Origin: an uncultured bacterium
GTDB taxonomy: Bacteria; Bacteroidota; Bacteroidia; Chitinophagales; Chitinophagaceae
NCBI GenBank assembly: GCA_903834825.1
Contig: CAILKQ010000145.1
Coordinates: 1 to 35,697 of the forward strand
DNA: 35,697 nucleotides
Reading direction: 5' to 3'
Shown one piece after another: positions 1 through 8,793 of this stretch. Every line of letters begins with the position of its first letter. Position 1 is the stretch's first letter. The position numbers and the translations under genes are program-made. The notes beneath the pieces were generated by a model. The model was given only the letters and a program-made list of their open reading frames with translations, did no database searches and was not told the DNA's origin.

Positions 1-881
1 AGTTTTTTAACCAGGTGTTTGGGAACACCATCAATGGCGGTAACATAAGGGAGGTTAATTTCTGTTTCAGATGAACCTGAAAGTTCAACTTTTGCCTTTT
101 CAGAAGCTTCTTTCAACCGCTGAAGGGCCATAGGATCTTTTCTCAGGTCAACGTTTTCTTCCTTTTGGAATTCTTCGGCCAACCAGTCCATGATTAATTT
201 ATCAAAATCATCTCCACCAAGATGGGTATCACCATTCGTAGATTTCACTTCAAAAACACCATCACCCAACTCAAGAACGGAAACGTCAAATGTTCCACCA
301 CCCAGATCAAAAACGGCAATCTTGCTGTCTATATTCTTTTTGTCCAGTCCATAGGCCAACGCTGCAGCAGTAGGTTCGTTGATGATCCTTCTGATGGTCA
401 GTCCTGCAATTTCACCGGCTTCTTTGGTAGCCTGGCGTTGCGCGTCGTTGAAGTAAGCAGGTACAGTAACAACTGCCTCGTTCACCTCATGTCCAAGATA
501 GTCTTCGGCTATTTTCTTCATTTTCTGAAGTACCATGGCACTGATTTCCTGTGGTGTGTAAAGACGACCATCAATATCAATCCTTACGGTATTGTTGTCT
601 CCCTTGGCCACATTATAACTCCAATGTTTTATCTCCTCTGTTACCTCATCAAAACCACGTCCCATGAAACGCTTCACACTCGAAATGGTGTTGATGGGGT
701 TCGTAATGGCCTGACGTTTTGCAGGATCTCCTACCTTGCGTTCGCCATTCTTGAGGAATGCCACAACACTGGGGGTAGTTCTTCTTCCTTCATCGTTGGC
801 GATAACAACTGGTTCGTTGCCTTCCATTACGGAAACGCAACTGTTGGTCGTTCCTAGGTCTATTCCAATGATTTTTGCCAT
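1..881 (-). CDS. dnaK: Chaperone DnaK (Hsp70), N-terminal part, cut by window edge
   Basis: Translating the minus strand from the ATG at 879-881 gives an Hsp70 N-terminus that stays open to the window edge (about 293 of the roughly 640 residues usual for DnaK). The phosphate-binding loop [18 protein letters not shown] lies at the very start, followed by [18 protein letters not shown], the [15 protein letters not shown] segment and the second phosphate motif [16 protein letters not shown]. Everything visible belongs to the ATPase domain; the substrate-binding domain lies outside. DnaK is the cytoplasmic ATP-driven folding chaperone that works with DnaJ and GrpE, neither of which is in view. 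No CIRCE-type inverted repeat is visible in the 154 bases before the start, and I could not identify a clear promoter there. Identity is certain from the motifs. Confidence 0.97.
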   Translation of the reverse strand, partial: MAKIIGIDLGTTNSCVSVMEGNEPVVIANDEGRRTTPSVVAFLKNGERKVGDPAKRQAITNPINTISSVKRFMGRGFDEVTEEIKHWSYNVAKGDNNTVRIDIDGRLYTPQEISAMVLQKMKKIAEDYLGHEVNEAVVTVPAYFNDAQRQATKEAGEIAGLTIRRIINEPTAAALAYGLDKKNIDSKIAVFDLGGGTFDVSVLELGDGVFEVKSTNGDTHLGGDDFDKLIMDWLAEEFQKEENVDLRKDPMALQRLKEASEKAKVELSGSSETEINLPYVTAIDGVPKHLVKK

Positions 882-1035
882 ATTTAAGATTTTAGATAAT
901 CGTAATGTGCAAGAGATATGCCGTTCATCAAATCAGGAAATCTTGTCAGTTTTCAATTCAAAAGCATGACAAACAGATTATTATGGCTGTTTTTATCGAT
1001 CAAAATGGCATAAAAAAGGGGAAATATGATCGCAA

Positions 1036-2013
1036 TCAGCTTTTATGGAGAATATGGCTGATGATCATGTCGGCATGGTTGCGTGAGTTTTCAATGAACC
1101 ATTTGTTGGTTTTTAGGCCCCCACAAATCACTCCAGCCAGGTAAACCCCTTCAACATTGGTCATCATGGTGTTGGGATCGTGCACCGGAGTTTGAAAGGG
1201 ATCGGTACCTGCGGCAATGCCCAGAGATGCCAAAAAATCAAAATCAGGGAGATATCCTGTCATGGCAAGTACAAAATCATTGGGAATGGTTTCAATGCCA
1301 TCGGATGTTGAAATATCTACTTCATTTTCCCTGATGGCAGTAATCGAGGCATTGTAATAGGCCTTGATCGAACCTTCACTGATCCTGTTTTCGATATCTG
1401 GCCGAATCCAATACTTCACAGACTCCCTGATTTGTTCATCCCGAATGACCATGGTCACTTCCGCCCCTTTTCTCCATGTTTCCATGGCTACATCCACTGC
1501 AGAATTGGCAGCACCCACCACAACAATTTTCTGACCATAATAAATATGTGGTTCCTTGTAATAGTGGTGCACCTTGGGCAAATCTTCTCCGGGAACATGC
1601 AAGAGGTTGGGAATATCATAAAAGCCTGATGCAATGATGATGTGCTTGGTTTGATAAAGGGATTTGGATGTTTTTACAGTAAAAATCTTTGATGATGGTG
1701 TAACGGATTCCACTGCTTCATACAAAGCCAACTTTAGTTTCCAGTGCATGGATACCCTTCGGTAGTATTCCAGTGCTTCTGATCTGGTGGGCTTGGGGTT
1801 GTGTGAAACGAAAGGAACATTGCCAATTTCAAGTTTATCAGCAGTCGAAAAAAAGGTCATGTTAAGTGGATAGTTGTAAAGGGAATTGACAAGGGGACCT
1901 TTTTCAACAATCAAATAAGTTAAGCCATTTTCTGTACAAGAAATACCACAGGCCAAACCGATGGGGCCCGCACCAATGATCAGGACATCAAGCGTAGGTA
2001 CTTCATTCATCAT
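1036..2013 (-). CDS. ypdA: YpdA-family FAD/NADPH oxidoreductase (putative bacillithiol disulfide reductase)
   Basis: A 325-residue flavoprotein with two nucleotide-binding folds: the FAD-binding GAGPIG motif at residues 14-19 and a second motif, VVVGAANSAVD, near residues 164-174 for NADPH. The sequence NYPLNMTFFSTADKLEIG after the first fold is characteristic of the YpdA family, which lacks the CxxC redox pair of thioredoxin reductase; none is seen here. YpdA recycles oxidised bacillithiol in Firmicutes, and Bacteroidota commonly carry homologues along with bacillithiol synthesis genes, so the same role is inferred. The start codon overlaps the stop of the GtrA-like gene as ATGA (2010-2013), indicating translational coupling. 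A second ATG directly follows the first, so the protein may be one residue shorter. Confidence 0.88.
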   Translation of the reverse strand: MMNEVPTLDVLIIGAGPIGLACGISCTENGLTYLIVEKGPLVNSLYNYPLNMTFFSTADKLEIGNVPFVSHNPKPTRSEALEYYRRVSMHWKLKLALYEAVESVTPSSKIFTVKTSKSLYQTKHIIIASGFYDIPNLLHVPGEDLPKVHHYYKEPHIYYGQKIVVVGAANSAVDVAMETWRKGAEVTMVIRDEQIRESVKYWIRPDIENRISEGSIKAYYNASITAIRENEVDISTSDGIETIPNDFVLAMTGYLPDFDFLASLGIAAGTDPFQTPVHDPNTMMTNVEGVYLAGVICGGLKTNKWFIENSRNHADMIISHILHKS

Positions 2014-2492
2014 GTTGAAGCTTTTGTTGATTTAAAACTAAAATGTCGTTGGGAGATATAGCTGAATGCAATGACAAAAAAAGTGGTAATCACTTTTGAA
2101 ACGGTGGGATAAAGGTGAAAATGTTCCACCAAAAGTTTGAGGAAAAAATAATTGAGGAATAAACTGAAACTTACGGTGATCAAATACCTGAAAAATTGTA
2201 CCCTGCCCCGCAAAGGAGAAGCGGTAAAAACAATCAAACGCATCAAAAAAAATCCTGTGGGGAAACTCACAAAGAATGACATGAGAAAAGCAGCAATATG
2301 CGGACTGATCGTAACGATTGAAAGATCAAGGTTTTGTTTATCGAGTATAAAATTATAGCTGATAAAAAAGAGAAATATATCAAATACTGTATTAACCCCT
2401 CCACAGGCCGCATACCGATAGGTTGTCCTGTCAAAAAATCTCCTGAAAAGAGGGTAAAAAAAATCAAGGGTATTTTCAATCAATCGTTTCAA
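2010..2492 (-). CDS. GtrA-like small membrane protein
   Basis: A 160-residue polytopic protein. After a short basic N-terminus the motif FRYAACGGVNTVFDIFLFF-type segment (RYAACGGVNTVFD) marks the GtrA family; about four hydrophobic segments follow (roughly residues 27-48, 62-85, 98-120 and 130-150), and the C-terminus is basic. GtrA-family proteins are thought to help move polyprenyl-linked sugars across the membrane for cell-surface glycosylation, but the family is broad and the substrate cannot be told here. The gene sits 19 bases after the GNAT-like gene and overlaps the ypdA start by four bases, so the three form an operon. No glycosyltransferase is adjacent, which leaves its partner unknown. 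Confidence 0.8.
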   Translation of the reverse strand: MKRLIENTLDFFYPLFRRFFDRTTYRYAACGGVNTVFDIFLFFISYNFILDKQNLDLSIVTISPHIAAFLMSFFVSFPTGFFLMRLIVFTASPLRGRVQFFRYLITVSFSLFLNYFFLKLLVEHFHLYPTVSKVITTFFVIAFSYISQRHFSFKSTKAST

Positions 2493-2511
2493 AGAAAAAC
2501 AGTTAAACAGG

Positions 2512-3636
2512 TTAAAATTTATACATGTAGGTGGTATGCTTTTTTGAATACGTGGCCCCTACTGATTCATGCAAAGCAAGCATTTTTGAATTGAAATCAC
2601 CTACCCAAGACAATTCAAGCTCTTCATAATGCTTCAAGGGCATAATATATTCCTGAAGCTTCATGAACAGACAGGATTCAAGCCCCATGTTGCGGTATTG
2701 TTCTTTTGTGCCCATGATGACGGCACGCAATCTCTTGTGTTTGACAGTAAACTTGTTCCAAACAAATTTTAGTTTGCCCAGCAGATCCAAGCGGCCATTG
2801 AGGCCTTTGATCAACTCATTTGTATCCGGAAGAAACATAACAAAGGCGACTGGCTCATTTTTCGCGGTATAAGCAAACCATATGAGATTGGGATCCATCA
2901 CGGGTTTAATTTTGTTGATGGTTTCCTCAACGGTTGCATCTGTTATGGCAGTGAAATTTTCAAAATCCTTCCAGGCATCGTTGTATATCTCCTTAAAATC
3001 CCTTGAAAACCGTGGAATGTCAGCAGTGTCCAGGGGGAGAAAAATATACCCATTCCTTTTGGCTACCCAGTTGGAAATTTTCGCCACTTTTTCAGGCAAT
3101 CCTTTTCGAACATCCATTCTGTTGGAGATTTGCTCGTATTTGACGGTGAAGCCAAATGACTCAAACAAGGCCTTGTAATAAGGGGGATTGTAATTCATCC
3201 CATAAAAAGGACTGGTGAACCCATCCACAAGAAGGCCCCACCACATGTCATTTTCGCCAAAATTGATAGGACCATTCATGGCCTTCATCCCATGAGACTC
3301 TAACCAAGTCCTTGCCTGACCAAATAACATGTTGGCTGCTTCTTGATCATCAATGCATTCAAAAAAACCACAACCACCAGTGGGTTGTTCTTCGTTGTAT
3401 GCTTTTTTGTCATTGATAAAAGAAGCAATGCGTCCAATGGTCTGGTTGTTTTCATCAACCAGTATCCACCTGTTGCACTTGCCAAAGCTGAAAAAATTAT
3501 TTTTTTTGGGATCAAATACGGATTCGATGTCATTCAATAACGGACAGACCCATTGTGCATTATTCCTGTAAATGGAAAAAGGGAGCTCAAGGAATTGTTG
3601 AATAACATGCTTATCCGCTACTTCAATTGTATGCAT
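2512..3636 (-). CDS. GNAT-fold acyltransferase-like protein
   Basis: A 374-residue cytoplasmic protein of a type frequent in Bacteroidota and annotated as N-acetyltransferase-like (distantly similar to E. coli YghO). The N-terminal part contains PFSIYRNNAQWVCPLL and a GRIASFIND segment typical of this group; a NDMWWGLLVDGF stretch lies near the middle. The C-terminal half has a GNAT-like region with VAFVMFLPDTNE and AVIMGTKEQYRNMGLESCLF, where the Q/RxxGxE arrangement resembles the acetyl-CoA loop. No substrate can be assigned. It is the first gene of an operon with gtrA-like and ypdA, preceded by a good -7 promoter element at 3653-3660. The start is supported by the 16-base spacing to that element. 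Confidence 0.7.
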   Translation of the reverse strand: MHTIEVADKHVIQQFLELPFSIYRNNAQWVCPLLNDIESVFDPKKNNFFSFGKCNRWILVDENNQTIGRIASFINDKKAYNEEQPTGGCGFFECIDDQEAANMLFGQARTWLESHGMKAMNGPINFGENDMWWGLLVDGFTSPFYGMNYNPPYYKALFESFGFTVKYEQISNRMDVRKGLPEKVAKISNWVAKRNGYIFLPLDTADIPRFSRDFKEIYNDAWKDFENFTAITDATVEETINKIKPVMDPNLIWFAYTAKNEPVAFVMFLPDTNELIKGLNGRLDLLGKLKFVWNKFTVKHKRLRAVIMGTKEQYRNMGLESCLFMKLQEYIMPLKHYEELELSWVGDFNSKMLALHESVGATYSKKHTTYMYKF

Positions 3637-3652
3637 TGCTTCAAGTAAAGTG

Positions 3653-3660
3653 CAAAATTA
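3653..3660 (-). promoter_or_regulatory. Candidate -7 promoter element of the GNAT-gtrA-ypdA operon
   Basis: Read on the minus strand this is TAATTTTG, an exact match to the Bacteroidota -7 consensus TAnnTTTG, 16 bases before the ATG at 3636. No TTTG-type -33 element is seen at the usual distance. Confidence 0.5.
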
Positions 3661-3696
3661 CCAAAAAGGCAGTAAAGCTGATGAATCAACAGAGAA

Positions 3697-3840
3697 TTAT
3701 CGGTTTTTAAGGATACTAAACCTGTCAGGATAGTCTGAAATGATGCCATCTACGCCCAATAAAGCCATATTCTCAATGTCTTTTTCATCATTCACTGAAT
3801 TGCTCTGGTGTTTTTTTATTGGATCCACGATACAAAATAA
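3697..3840 (-). pseudogene. C-terminal remnant of a glycerophosphodiester phosphodiesterase gene
   Basis: The minus strand from 3840 to the TAA at 3697-3699 encodes about 47 residues ending in SVNDEKDIENMALLGVDGII followed by SDYPDRFSILKNR and stop. The VNDE...M..LGVDGIISDYPDR pattern is the hallmark C-terminus of glycerophosphodiester phosphodiesterases (GDPD/UgpQ family, a TIM barrel of about 250-300 residues). The frame closes with a TGA at 3865-3867, the N-terminal catalytic part (HRG motif, catalytic acids and histidine) is absent, and argS starts at 3880 on the other strand. There is therefore no room for an intact gene; this looks like a leftover from a deletion. The first 10-15 codons of the open stretch do not look like GDPD and may lie beyond the break. 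Confidence 0.75.
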
Positions 3841-3854
3841 AATTAAGGGAATCG

Positions 3855-3862
3855 TACCTTTG
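3855..3862 (+). promoter_or_regulatory. Candidate -7 promoter element of argS
   Basis: TACCTTTG is an exact match to the Bacteroidota TAnnTTTG element, 17 bases before the argS ATG. No convincing -33 element is visible upstream, where the degenerate phosphodiesterase remnant lies. Confidence 0.5.
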
Positions 3863-3879
3863 TATCAATCTAAACATTT

Positions 3880-5655
3880 ATGCTAAGCAAAATCATCAGG
3901 GAAAAGGCAATCGAGGCAATTGAATCGCTCCATGGAATCCGTTTCACAGACCGTGATTTTCAGGTCAGTCCAACAAAACCAGAATTTGAAGGTGATTACA
4001 CGATTGTATTGTTCTCACTGATCAAACAGCTCAAATCGTCGCCGGAAGTACTGGGCAATGCATTGGGCAATAAAATGATGGCTGATGATCCTGATTTTTT
4101 TGATTCTTTCAACATCATCAAAGGTTTTTTGAACTTCACCATTCAGCCTGCTTTCTTCTTTGATATGCTGAACAAACATTACCAGGATCCCTGCTTTGGA
4201 AAAGCACCCCTCAATGGTAAAAAAATCATGGTAGAATATTCATCTCCCAATACCAATAAACCACTTCACCTGGGGCATCTGAGGAATAATTTTCTCGGAA
4301 GGAGTATTGCTGAGATCCTGAAAGCCAATGGATATGATGTTTCCAAGACCTGCATCGTCAACGACCGAGGTATTCATATTTGCAAGAGCATGATTGCCTG
4401 GAACAGGTATGGCAACCAGGCCACTCCTCAAACAACAGGTACCAAGGGAGACCATTTTGTAGGTGATTACTATGTCAAATTCAATGATGCCTATAAATTG
4501 GAAATTGAGCAACTGATTTCCCAGGGAATGGACAAGGCTGCTGCAGAAAAAGAGGCGCCGGTCATGAAAGAGGCACAACAAATGCTCCTTGATTGGGAAA
4601 ATGGCAAGCCGGAAGTCATTGCACTATGGAAAAAAATGAACCAATGGGTCTATGCCGGATTCGATGTAACCTATAAAAAGATCGGTTCTGATTTTGCCAA
4701 AACATACTATGAAAGTGAGACCTATTTGCTGGGTAAAGACACTGTAGAACTTGGGCTTACGAAAGGTGTTTTTTACAAGAAACCAGATGGAAGTGTTTGG
4801 ATAGACCTGACCGCTGAAGGACTGGATGAAAAACTGGTGCTCCGCAAGGACGGTACCTCCGTTTACATTACGCAAGACATAGGCCTTGCCCAGAAAAAAT
4901 ATGATGAATTTGGCATGGACCAGAGCATTTACGTGATTGGTGATGAACAAAATTACCACATGAAAGTGCTTCAATTGATCTGCAAGAAATTGGGCCTTCC
5001 CTATGCCGATGGCATTCACCACCTGTCTTACGGGATGGTGGAATTGCCTACCGGAAAAATGAAGAGCCGTGAAGGTACCGTTGTGGATGCTGATGACCTG
5101 ATTGATGAGATGATTTCCATCTCTAGGGAACATACACAGAACCTGGGCAAAGTCAAAGATTTTGGAGAACAGGAACTGGTTGAATTGTATGATACCATTG
5201 GGCTTGGTGCCTTGAAATATTTTCTGCTCCGTGTCGATCCCAAAAAGAAAATGATCTTCAATCCAGAGGAGTCCATTGATTTCCACGGATTCACAGGTCC
5301 ATTTGTTCAGTATACCCATGCAAGGATCAAATCAGTATTGAGAAAATCGGACATTGATAATGCTTTCAAAATTTTCCCAAGCCCATTGTTGAAAGCTGAA
5401 AAAGATTTGCTCTTGTTGACTGAACAGTACGAAGTGGTGCTCAAGCAAGCTGCTGATGATTTTGATCCCTCTGTCATTGCCACCTATTTGTTTCAGCTGG
5501 CGCAATGCTTCAACTCCTTATATGCTGCACTGAGCATTGGCAATGCTGAATCTGAAGAGAAAAAACAATTAAGGTTGAAAATCTCCAGTTTGGTAGCAAC
5601 CATCATTGCCGGCGGTATGGATTTGCTGGGCATAAAAGTGCCCGAAAAAATGTAA
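3880..5655 (+). CDS. argS: Arginyl-tRNA synthetase
   Basis: A 591-residue class I aminoacyl-tRNA synthetase that charges tRNA-Arg with arginine using ATP. The N-terminal ArgS-specific domain covers about residues 1-110. The signature SSPNTNKPLHLGHLR carries the HIGH motif (H130-L-G-H133). The KMSKS-like loop is GKMKSREGTVVDADDL, degenerate as is common in ArgS. The C-terminal all-helical DALR anticodon-binding domain begins near GPFVQYTHARIKSVLRK. Length is normal for the family. The gene stands alone on the plus strand, has its own -7 element and converges on the TPR gene, with an inverted repeat over its stop codon that may act as a terminator. Confidence 0.97.
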   Translation: MLSKIIREKAIEAIESLHGIRFTDRDFQVSPTKPEFEGDYTIVLFSLIKQLKSSPEVLGNALGNKMMADDPDFFDSFNIIKGFLNFTIQPAFFFDMLNKHYQDPCFGKAPLNGKKIMVEYSSPNTNKPLHLGHLRNNFLGRSIAEILKANGYDVSKTCIVNDRGIHICKSMIAWNRYGNQATPQTTGTKGDHFVGDYYVKFNDAYKLEIEQLISQGMDKAAAEKEAPVMKEAQQMLLDWENGKPEVIALWKKMNQWVYAGFDVTYKKIGSDFAKTYYESETYLLGKDTVELGLTKGVFYKKPDGSVWIDLTAEGLDEKLVLRKDGTSVYITQDIGLAQKKYDEFGMDQSIYVIGDEQNYHMKVLQLICKKLGLPYADGIHHLSYGMVELPTGKMKSREGTVVDADDLIDEMISISREHTQNLGKVKDFGEQELVELYDTIGLGALKYFLLRVDPKKKMIFNPEESIDFHGFTGPFVQYTHARIKSVLRKSDIDNAFKIFPSPLLKAEKDLLLLTEQYEVVLKQAADDFDPSVIATYLFQLAQCFNSLYAALSIGNAESEEKKQLRLKISSLVATIIAGGMDLLGIKVPEKM

Positions 5656-5674
5656 CCACACATTTTCCCGGGCA
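5639..5674. terminator. Inverted repeat over the argS stop codon, possible bidirectional terminator
   Basis: Two 15-base arms, 5639-5653 (TGCCCGAAAAAATGT) and 5660-5674 (ACATTTTCCCGGGCA), pair at 13 of 15 positions around a 6-base loop. The left arm contains the argS stop codon. It lies between the convergent argS and TPR genes. The run of T after the minus-strand copy is short (TTTT) and there is none on the plus side, so termination is plausible but not proven. Confidence 0.4.
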
Positions 5675-5707
5675 GAACCATAATCCTTAACCATATTATA
5701 TTATATT

Positions 5708-6742
5708 TTATCCACCGAAAGGACCACCGCTAACGTTCCTGAACTGTTTCAGGCTTGGATCCATTTCGATTGCTTTGTTGCAAAGTGTAGCACCCTTGTT
5801 CTTGTCTCCCATTTTGATGTAGCTCATGCCAATCATGTAAAGGGCCCTAGCTTCTTCCCTGTCAAGGTACAATACCTTGTCCCAGTAATTGATGGCTTCT
5901 TTGTAATTTCCAAGGCTATAGTAGCTGTTGGCAACGTTGTTCAACAAATCGATATCACCAGGCCTTTTCTCGAGCAATTTCAACAACATCTCCATTCCTT
6001 TTTGGGGCATGCCTGCTGCGATATAGGAGTTGGAAAGATTTTCAACGAAGTTGTTATCTACCTTGTATCCTTTTTCCATGGCCATTTCATAATACTTGAC
6101 TGCAGTCTTCTCATCGTTCATGGCAGAATAGGTCATTCCCAATTCGTTCATCAACCTGTTGTTGGCAGTATCAATTTTCAATGCTTCAAGGTAATATCTG
6201 GCCGCTGCTTTGAAGTTGCTCATGTCAACCAGAGCCCTTGCAAACATGGTAGGAATTTCAGCATTTTTAGGTTCTTCAACAAAGGCTGCATCAAGGTATT
6301 TGAAACACTGAGCGAAATCTTCTTTCTCATAGAGACTCCTGCCAATCATAAAATTCACCCGCTTGCCAATATTCAGTGCCAATAATTTCTGGCCATATTT
6401 GATGGCATCGTCCCATTTTCGGAAATTATAAAAAATTTCTGTGACCTTTTCCAGGGCTACTGCATCATTGGGTTGAGAAGCCAAAACAGTGAGGAAAGAC
6501 TGGCGGGCAAGATCAAATTGTCTCACTTCCAGTGCTCCAATGCCAAGTGATCTTTGGGCTTCAATCATGTTAGGGTTGACTGCTACTGCTTGTTGAAGGA
6601 ATTCAAGAGCTAATTTGTGTCGACCAGCATCCTGTTCGACTTTTGCCTTCTGCATGAGTACTTTTACACTGTCATCGGCGCTTCTTGCAAGTGCGCCAAA
6701 TGTTGTTGTGATGGATAATGCCAATACAATTAACTTTTTCAT
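5708..6742 (-). CDS. Exported tetratricopeptide-repeat protein
   Basis: A 344-residue protein with a Sec signal peptide: basic MKK, a hydrophobic stretch, and an ALA site that predicts cleavage after residue 19. The mature part is a run of about seven to eight 34-residue TPR units from residue 25 to near 335, with typical patterns such as AVALEKVTEIFYNFRKWDDA, NRLMNELGMTYSAMNDEKTA and LLNNVANSYYSLGNYKEA. TPRs are protein-binding scaffolds, so no enzymatic role is expected. Its start overlaps the glgB stop as ATGA (6739-6742), making it the last gene of the glycogen operon and probably translationally coupled to glgB. The combination of an exported scaffold with cytoplasmic glycogen enzymes is unexplained; the coupling could be only for transcriptional convenience. 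Confidence 0.85.
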   Translation of the reverse strand: MKKLIVLALSITTTFGALARSADDSVKVLMQKAKVEQDAGRHKLALEFLQQAVAVNPNMIEAQRSLGIGALEVRQFDLARQSFLTVLASQPNDAVALEKVTEIFYNFRKWDDAIKYGQKLLALNIGKRVNFMIGRSLYEKEDFAQCFKYLDAAFVEEPKNAEIPTMFARALVDMSNFKAAARYYLEALKIDTANNRLMNELGMTYSAMNDEKTAVKYYEMAMEKGYKVDNNFVENLSNSYIAAGMPQKGMEMLLKLLEKRPGDIDLLNNVANSYYSLGNYKEAINYWDKVLYLDREEARALYMIGMSYIKMGDKNKGATLCNKAIEMDPSLKQFRNVSGGPFGG

Positions 6743-8739
6743 TGGGATGGATTTAGGTTCGGATTAATTCTTTTCAGAATACTTCCACCTAACGGAGGCA
6801 GAGATAATTTTATTTCATACAAATCTGTATTTTTTTGATTTATAGGGAAAATAACCGTGTTGTTTACGTAGTTTCCCGTACCCCAATACTTTATTTCATC
6901 GCTGTTGAAGATTTCCTTCCATTGGTCTGAGCAGCTTACTTCTACCGTCCATCCTGGCCTTTCTTTGGGTGTCATGTTCAAAACAACCAACAACTCCTGG
7001 TCATGGGTTTTCGACATCCTCCTGAAACAGATGACAGATTCTTCACGGTGTTCCAGGTCATGCCAGGCAAATCCTTCAGTATTGAATTGCTGTTCGTATA
7101 GCGCTGGCTCCTGTTTCAGTAAGTGTGCCAATGCTGCCACACAAGTTTTCATTCCGGCATGGCTTGGATGGTCGAGCAAATCCCATCGCAAGGATGTTTT
7201 ATAGTTCCATTCCTCTGTCTGTGCAAACTCATTGCCCATGAATAGGAGCTTTGCACCTGGGTGGGCAAACATATAGGTATACAGCAGTCTTAGGTTGGCA
7301 AACTTCTGCCATTCATCACCTGGCATTTTATATATCATGGGTGATTTTCCATGAACCACCTCATCATGGCTAAGGGGAAGCATGAAGTTTTCATCATAAT
7401 AATACACCATGCTGAAAGTCAACTGATTTTGCTGGAATTGCCTGTAAAAAGGGTCCTGCTTGAAATATCGCAAGGTATCATGCATCCAACCCATCATCCA
7501 TTTCATTCCAAAACCCAAGCCATCTGCATAAGTAGGTTTTGAAATACCAGGCCAGTTGGTGGCCTCCTCAGCAATTGTTTGGACGCCGTTAAAATCCCGA
7601 TAGACCATCTGGTTCATGTCTTTCAAAAAGGCAATGGCCTCTATGTTTCCATTGTCTCCAAATTCATTGGGTTCCCATTCTCCTTCGTTTCTGGAATAAT
7701 CCAGCTTGAGCATAGAAGAAACAGCGTCTACCCTAAGGCCATCAACATGGAACTTGTCCAGCCAGAAACGGGCATTGCTGATAAGAAATGACCTTACCTC
7801 ACCCCGTTTGTAGTTGAAAATATAACTGTTCCAATCTGGATGATATCCTTTGCGCATGTCTGCATATTCATAGGTATGCGTTCCATCAAACATAAAAAGT
7901 CCATGGCTGTCATAAGGGAAATGGGATGGAACCCAATCCAGGATAACCCCTATTCCTTCCTGGTGAAAAAAATCGATCATTGCCATGAACTCCTCAGGGT
8001 TGCCAAACCGGGAAGTGGGCGCAAAATATCCTGTTCCCTGGTAACCCCAGCTGCCGTCAAATGGATACTCCATCACAGGCATCAACTCCACGTGCGTAAA
8101 CCCCATCTGTTTTACATAGGGAACCAGGCGCTGGGCAATTTGCCAATAACTGAAATATGATTCCTCATCAAAGGGGTCGGGCCTCATCCAACTGGCAAGG
8201 TGTACTTCGTAAACAACATAGGGAGATTGTAGGGAATTGTGTTTTTCCCGACTTTCCATCCACGTTTTGTCCTTCCAGTCATATTCAAAATTCCAGGAGA
8301 TGCTGGCAGTAAGGGGTTTCTTCTCCCAAAAATGGGCGTAGGGATCGCCCTTTTGCATGATTTTTCCTTCGAATCCATGGATGGAGTATTTGTATACTTC
8401 TCCCCTTTTACAATGAGGAATAAAACCCTCCCAAATACCTGATTTATCCAACCTTACAAACAAGGGATGTAAGCCATCTTGCCAGTTGTTGAAATTTCCT
8501 ACAATGCTTACCCTTGTTGCATTGGGTGCCCAAACAGCAAAATAGGTACCCGCAGTTCCTAAAACATCAATTTGTTTGTTTCCAAAGAATTGATAGGCAT
8601 TGTAGAGGGTGCCCTGTTGAAAATTATTTATTGTTCCCTCAGAAAATAATGAATAATTCCAAACGGGTCCTGAAGTTTCAACAAAATGAATCTCCTCATA
8701 AGGTTTGGGGCTATTCTCTTTTTCTTTGGCGTGATGCAT
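6739..8739 (-). CDS. glgB: 1,4-alpha-glucan branching enzyme (GH13)
   Basis: A 666-residue glycogen branching enzyme that cuts alpha-1,4 chains and re-attaches them by alpha-1,6 bonds. An N-terminal CBM48-like domain (about residues 60-150, with YFAVWAPNATRVSIVGNFNNW) is followed by the GH13 barrel. Catalytic motifs are intact: VILDWVPSHFPYDSHGL (region I), GLRVDAV with nucleophile D338, TIAEEATNWPG with the general acid (E391), and LPLSHDEVVHGK with D459. A beta-sandwich C-terminal domain ends the protein. The extra N1 domain of the E. coli enzyme is missing, a normal shorter variant. It is third in the order glgA-glgC-glgB-TPR, 54 bases after glgC, and its stop overlaps the TPR start. Confidence 0.96.
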   Translation of the reverse strand: MHHAKEKENSPKPYEEIHFVETSGPVWNYSLFSEGTINNFQQGTLYNAYQFFGNKQIDVLGTAGTYFAVWAPNATRVSIVGNFNNWQDGLHPLFVRLDKSGIWEGFIPHCKRGEVYKYSIHGFEGKIMQKGDPYAHFWEKKPLTASISWNFEYDWKDKTWMESREKHNSLQSPYVVYEVHLASWMRPDPFDEESYFSYWQIAQRLVPYVKQMGFTHVELMPVMEYPFDGSWGYQGTGYFAPTSRFGNPEEFMAMIDFFHQEGIGVILDWVPSHFPYDSHGLFMFDGTHTYEYADMRKGYHPDWNSYIFNYKRGEVRSFLISNARFWLDKFHVDGLRVDAVSSMLKLDYSRNEGEWEPNEFGDNGNIEAIAFLKDMNQMVYRDFNGVQTIAEEATNWPGISKPTYADGLGFGMKWMMGWMHDTLRYFKQDPFYRQFQQNQLTFSMVYYYDENFMLPLSHDEVVHGKSPMIYKMPGDEWQKFANLRLLYTYMFAHPGAKLLFMGNEFAQTEEWNYKTSLRWDLLDHPSHAGMKTCVAALAHLLKQEPALYEQQFNTEGFAWHDLEHREESVICFRRMSKTHDQELLVVLNMTPKERPGWTVEVSCSDQWKEIFNSDEIKYWGTGNYVNNTVIFPINQKNTDLYEIKLSLPPLGGSILKRINPNLNPSQ

Positions 8740-8793
8740 TCAACTGGATTAATTAATCTTCAATTCAATAAAAACAGCAGAAGCTTCAATGAA

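Noticed and set aside
222-857. A 211-codon plus-strand open frame
   Set aside because: It lies wholly opposite the dnaK coding sequence, whose minus-strand translation is an unmistakable Hsp70; the plus-strand product has no recognisable pattern.
882-1035. Possible heat-shock operator (CIRCE) before dnaK
   Set aside because: I looked for the TTAGCACTC/GAGTGCTAA inverted repeat and did not see it or a near match.
4624-5319. A 231-codon minus-strand open frame
   Set aside because: It is antisense to the argS body, which contains all expected ArgS motifs.
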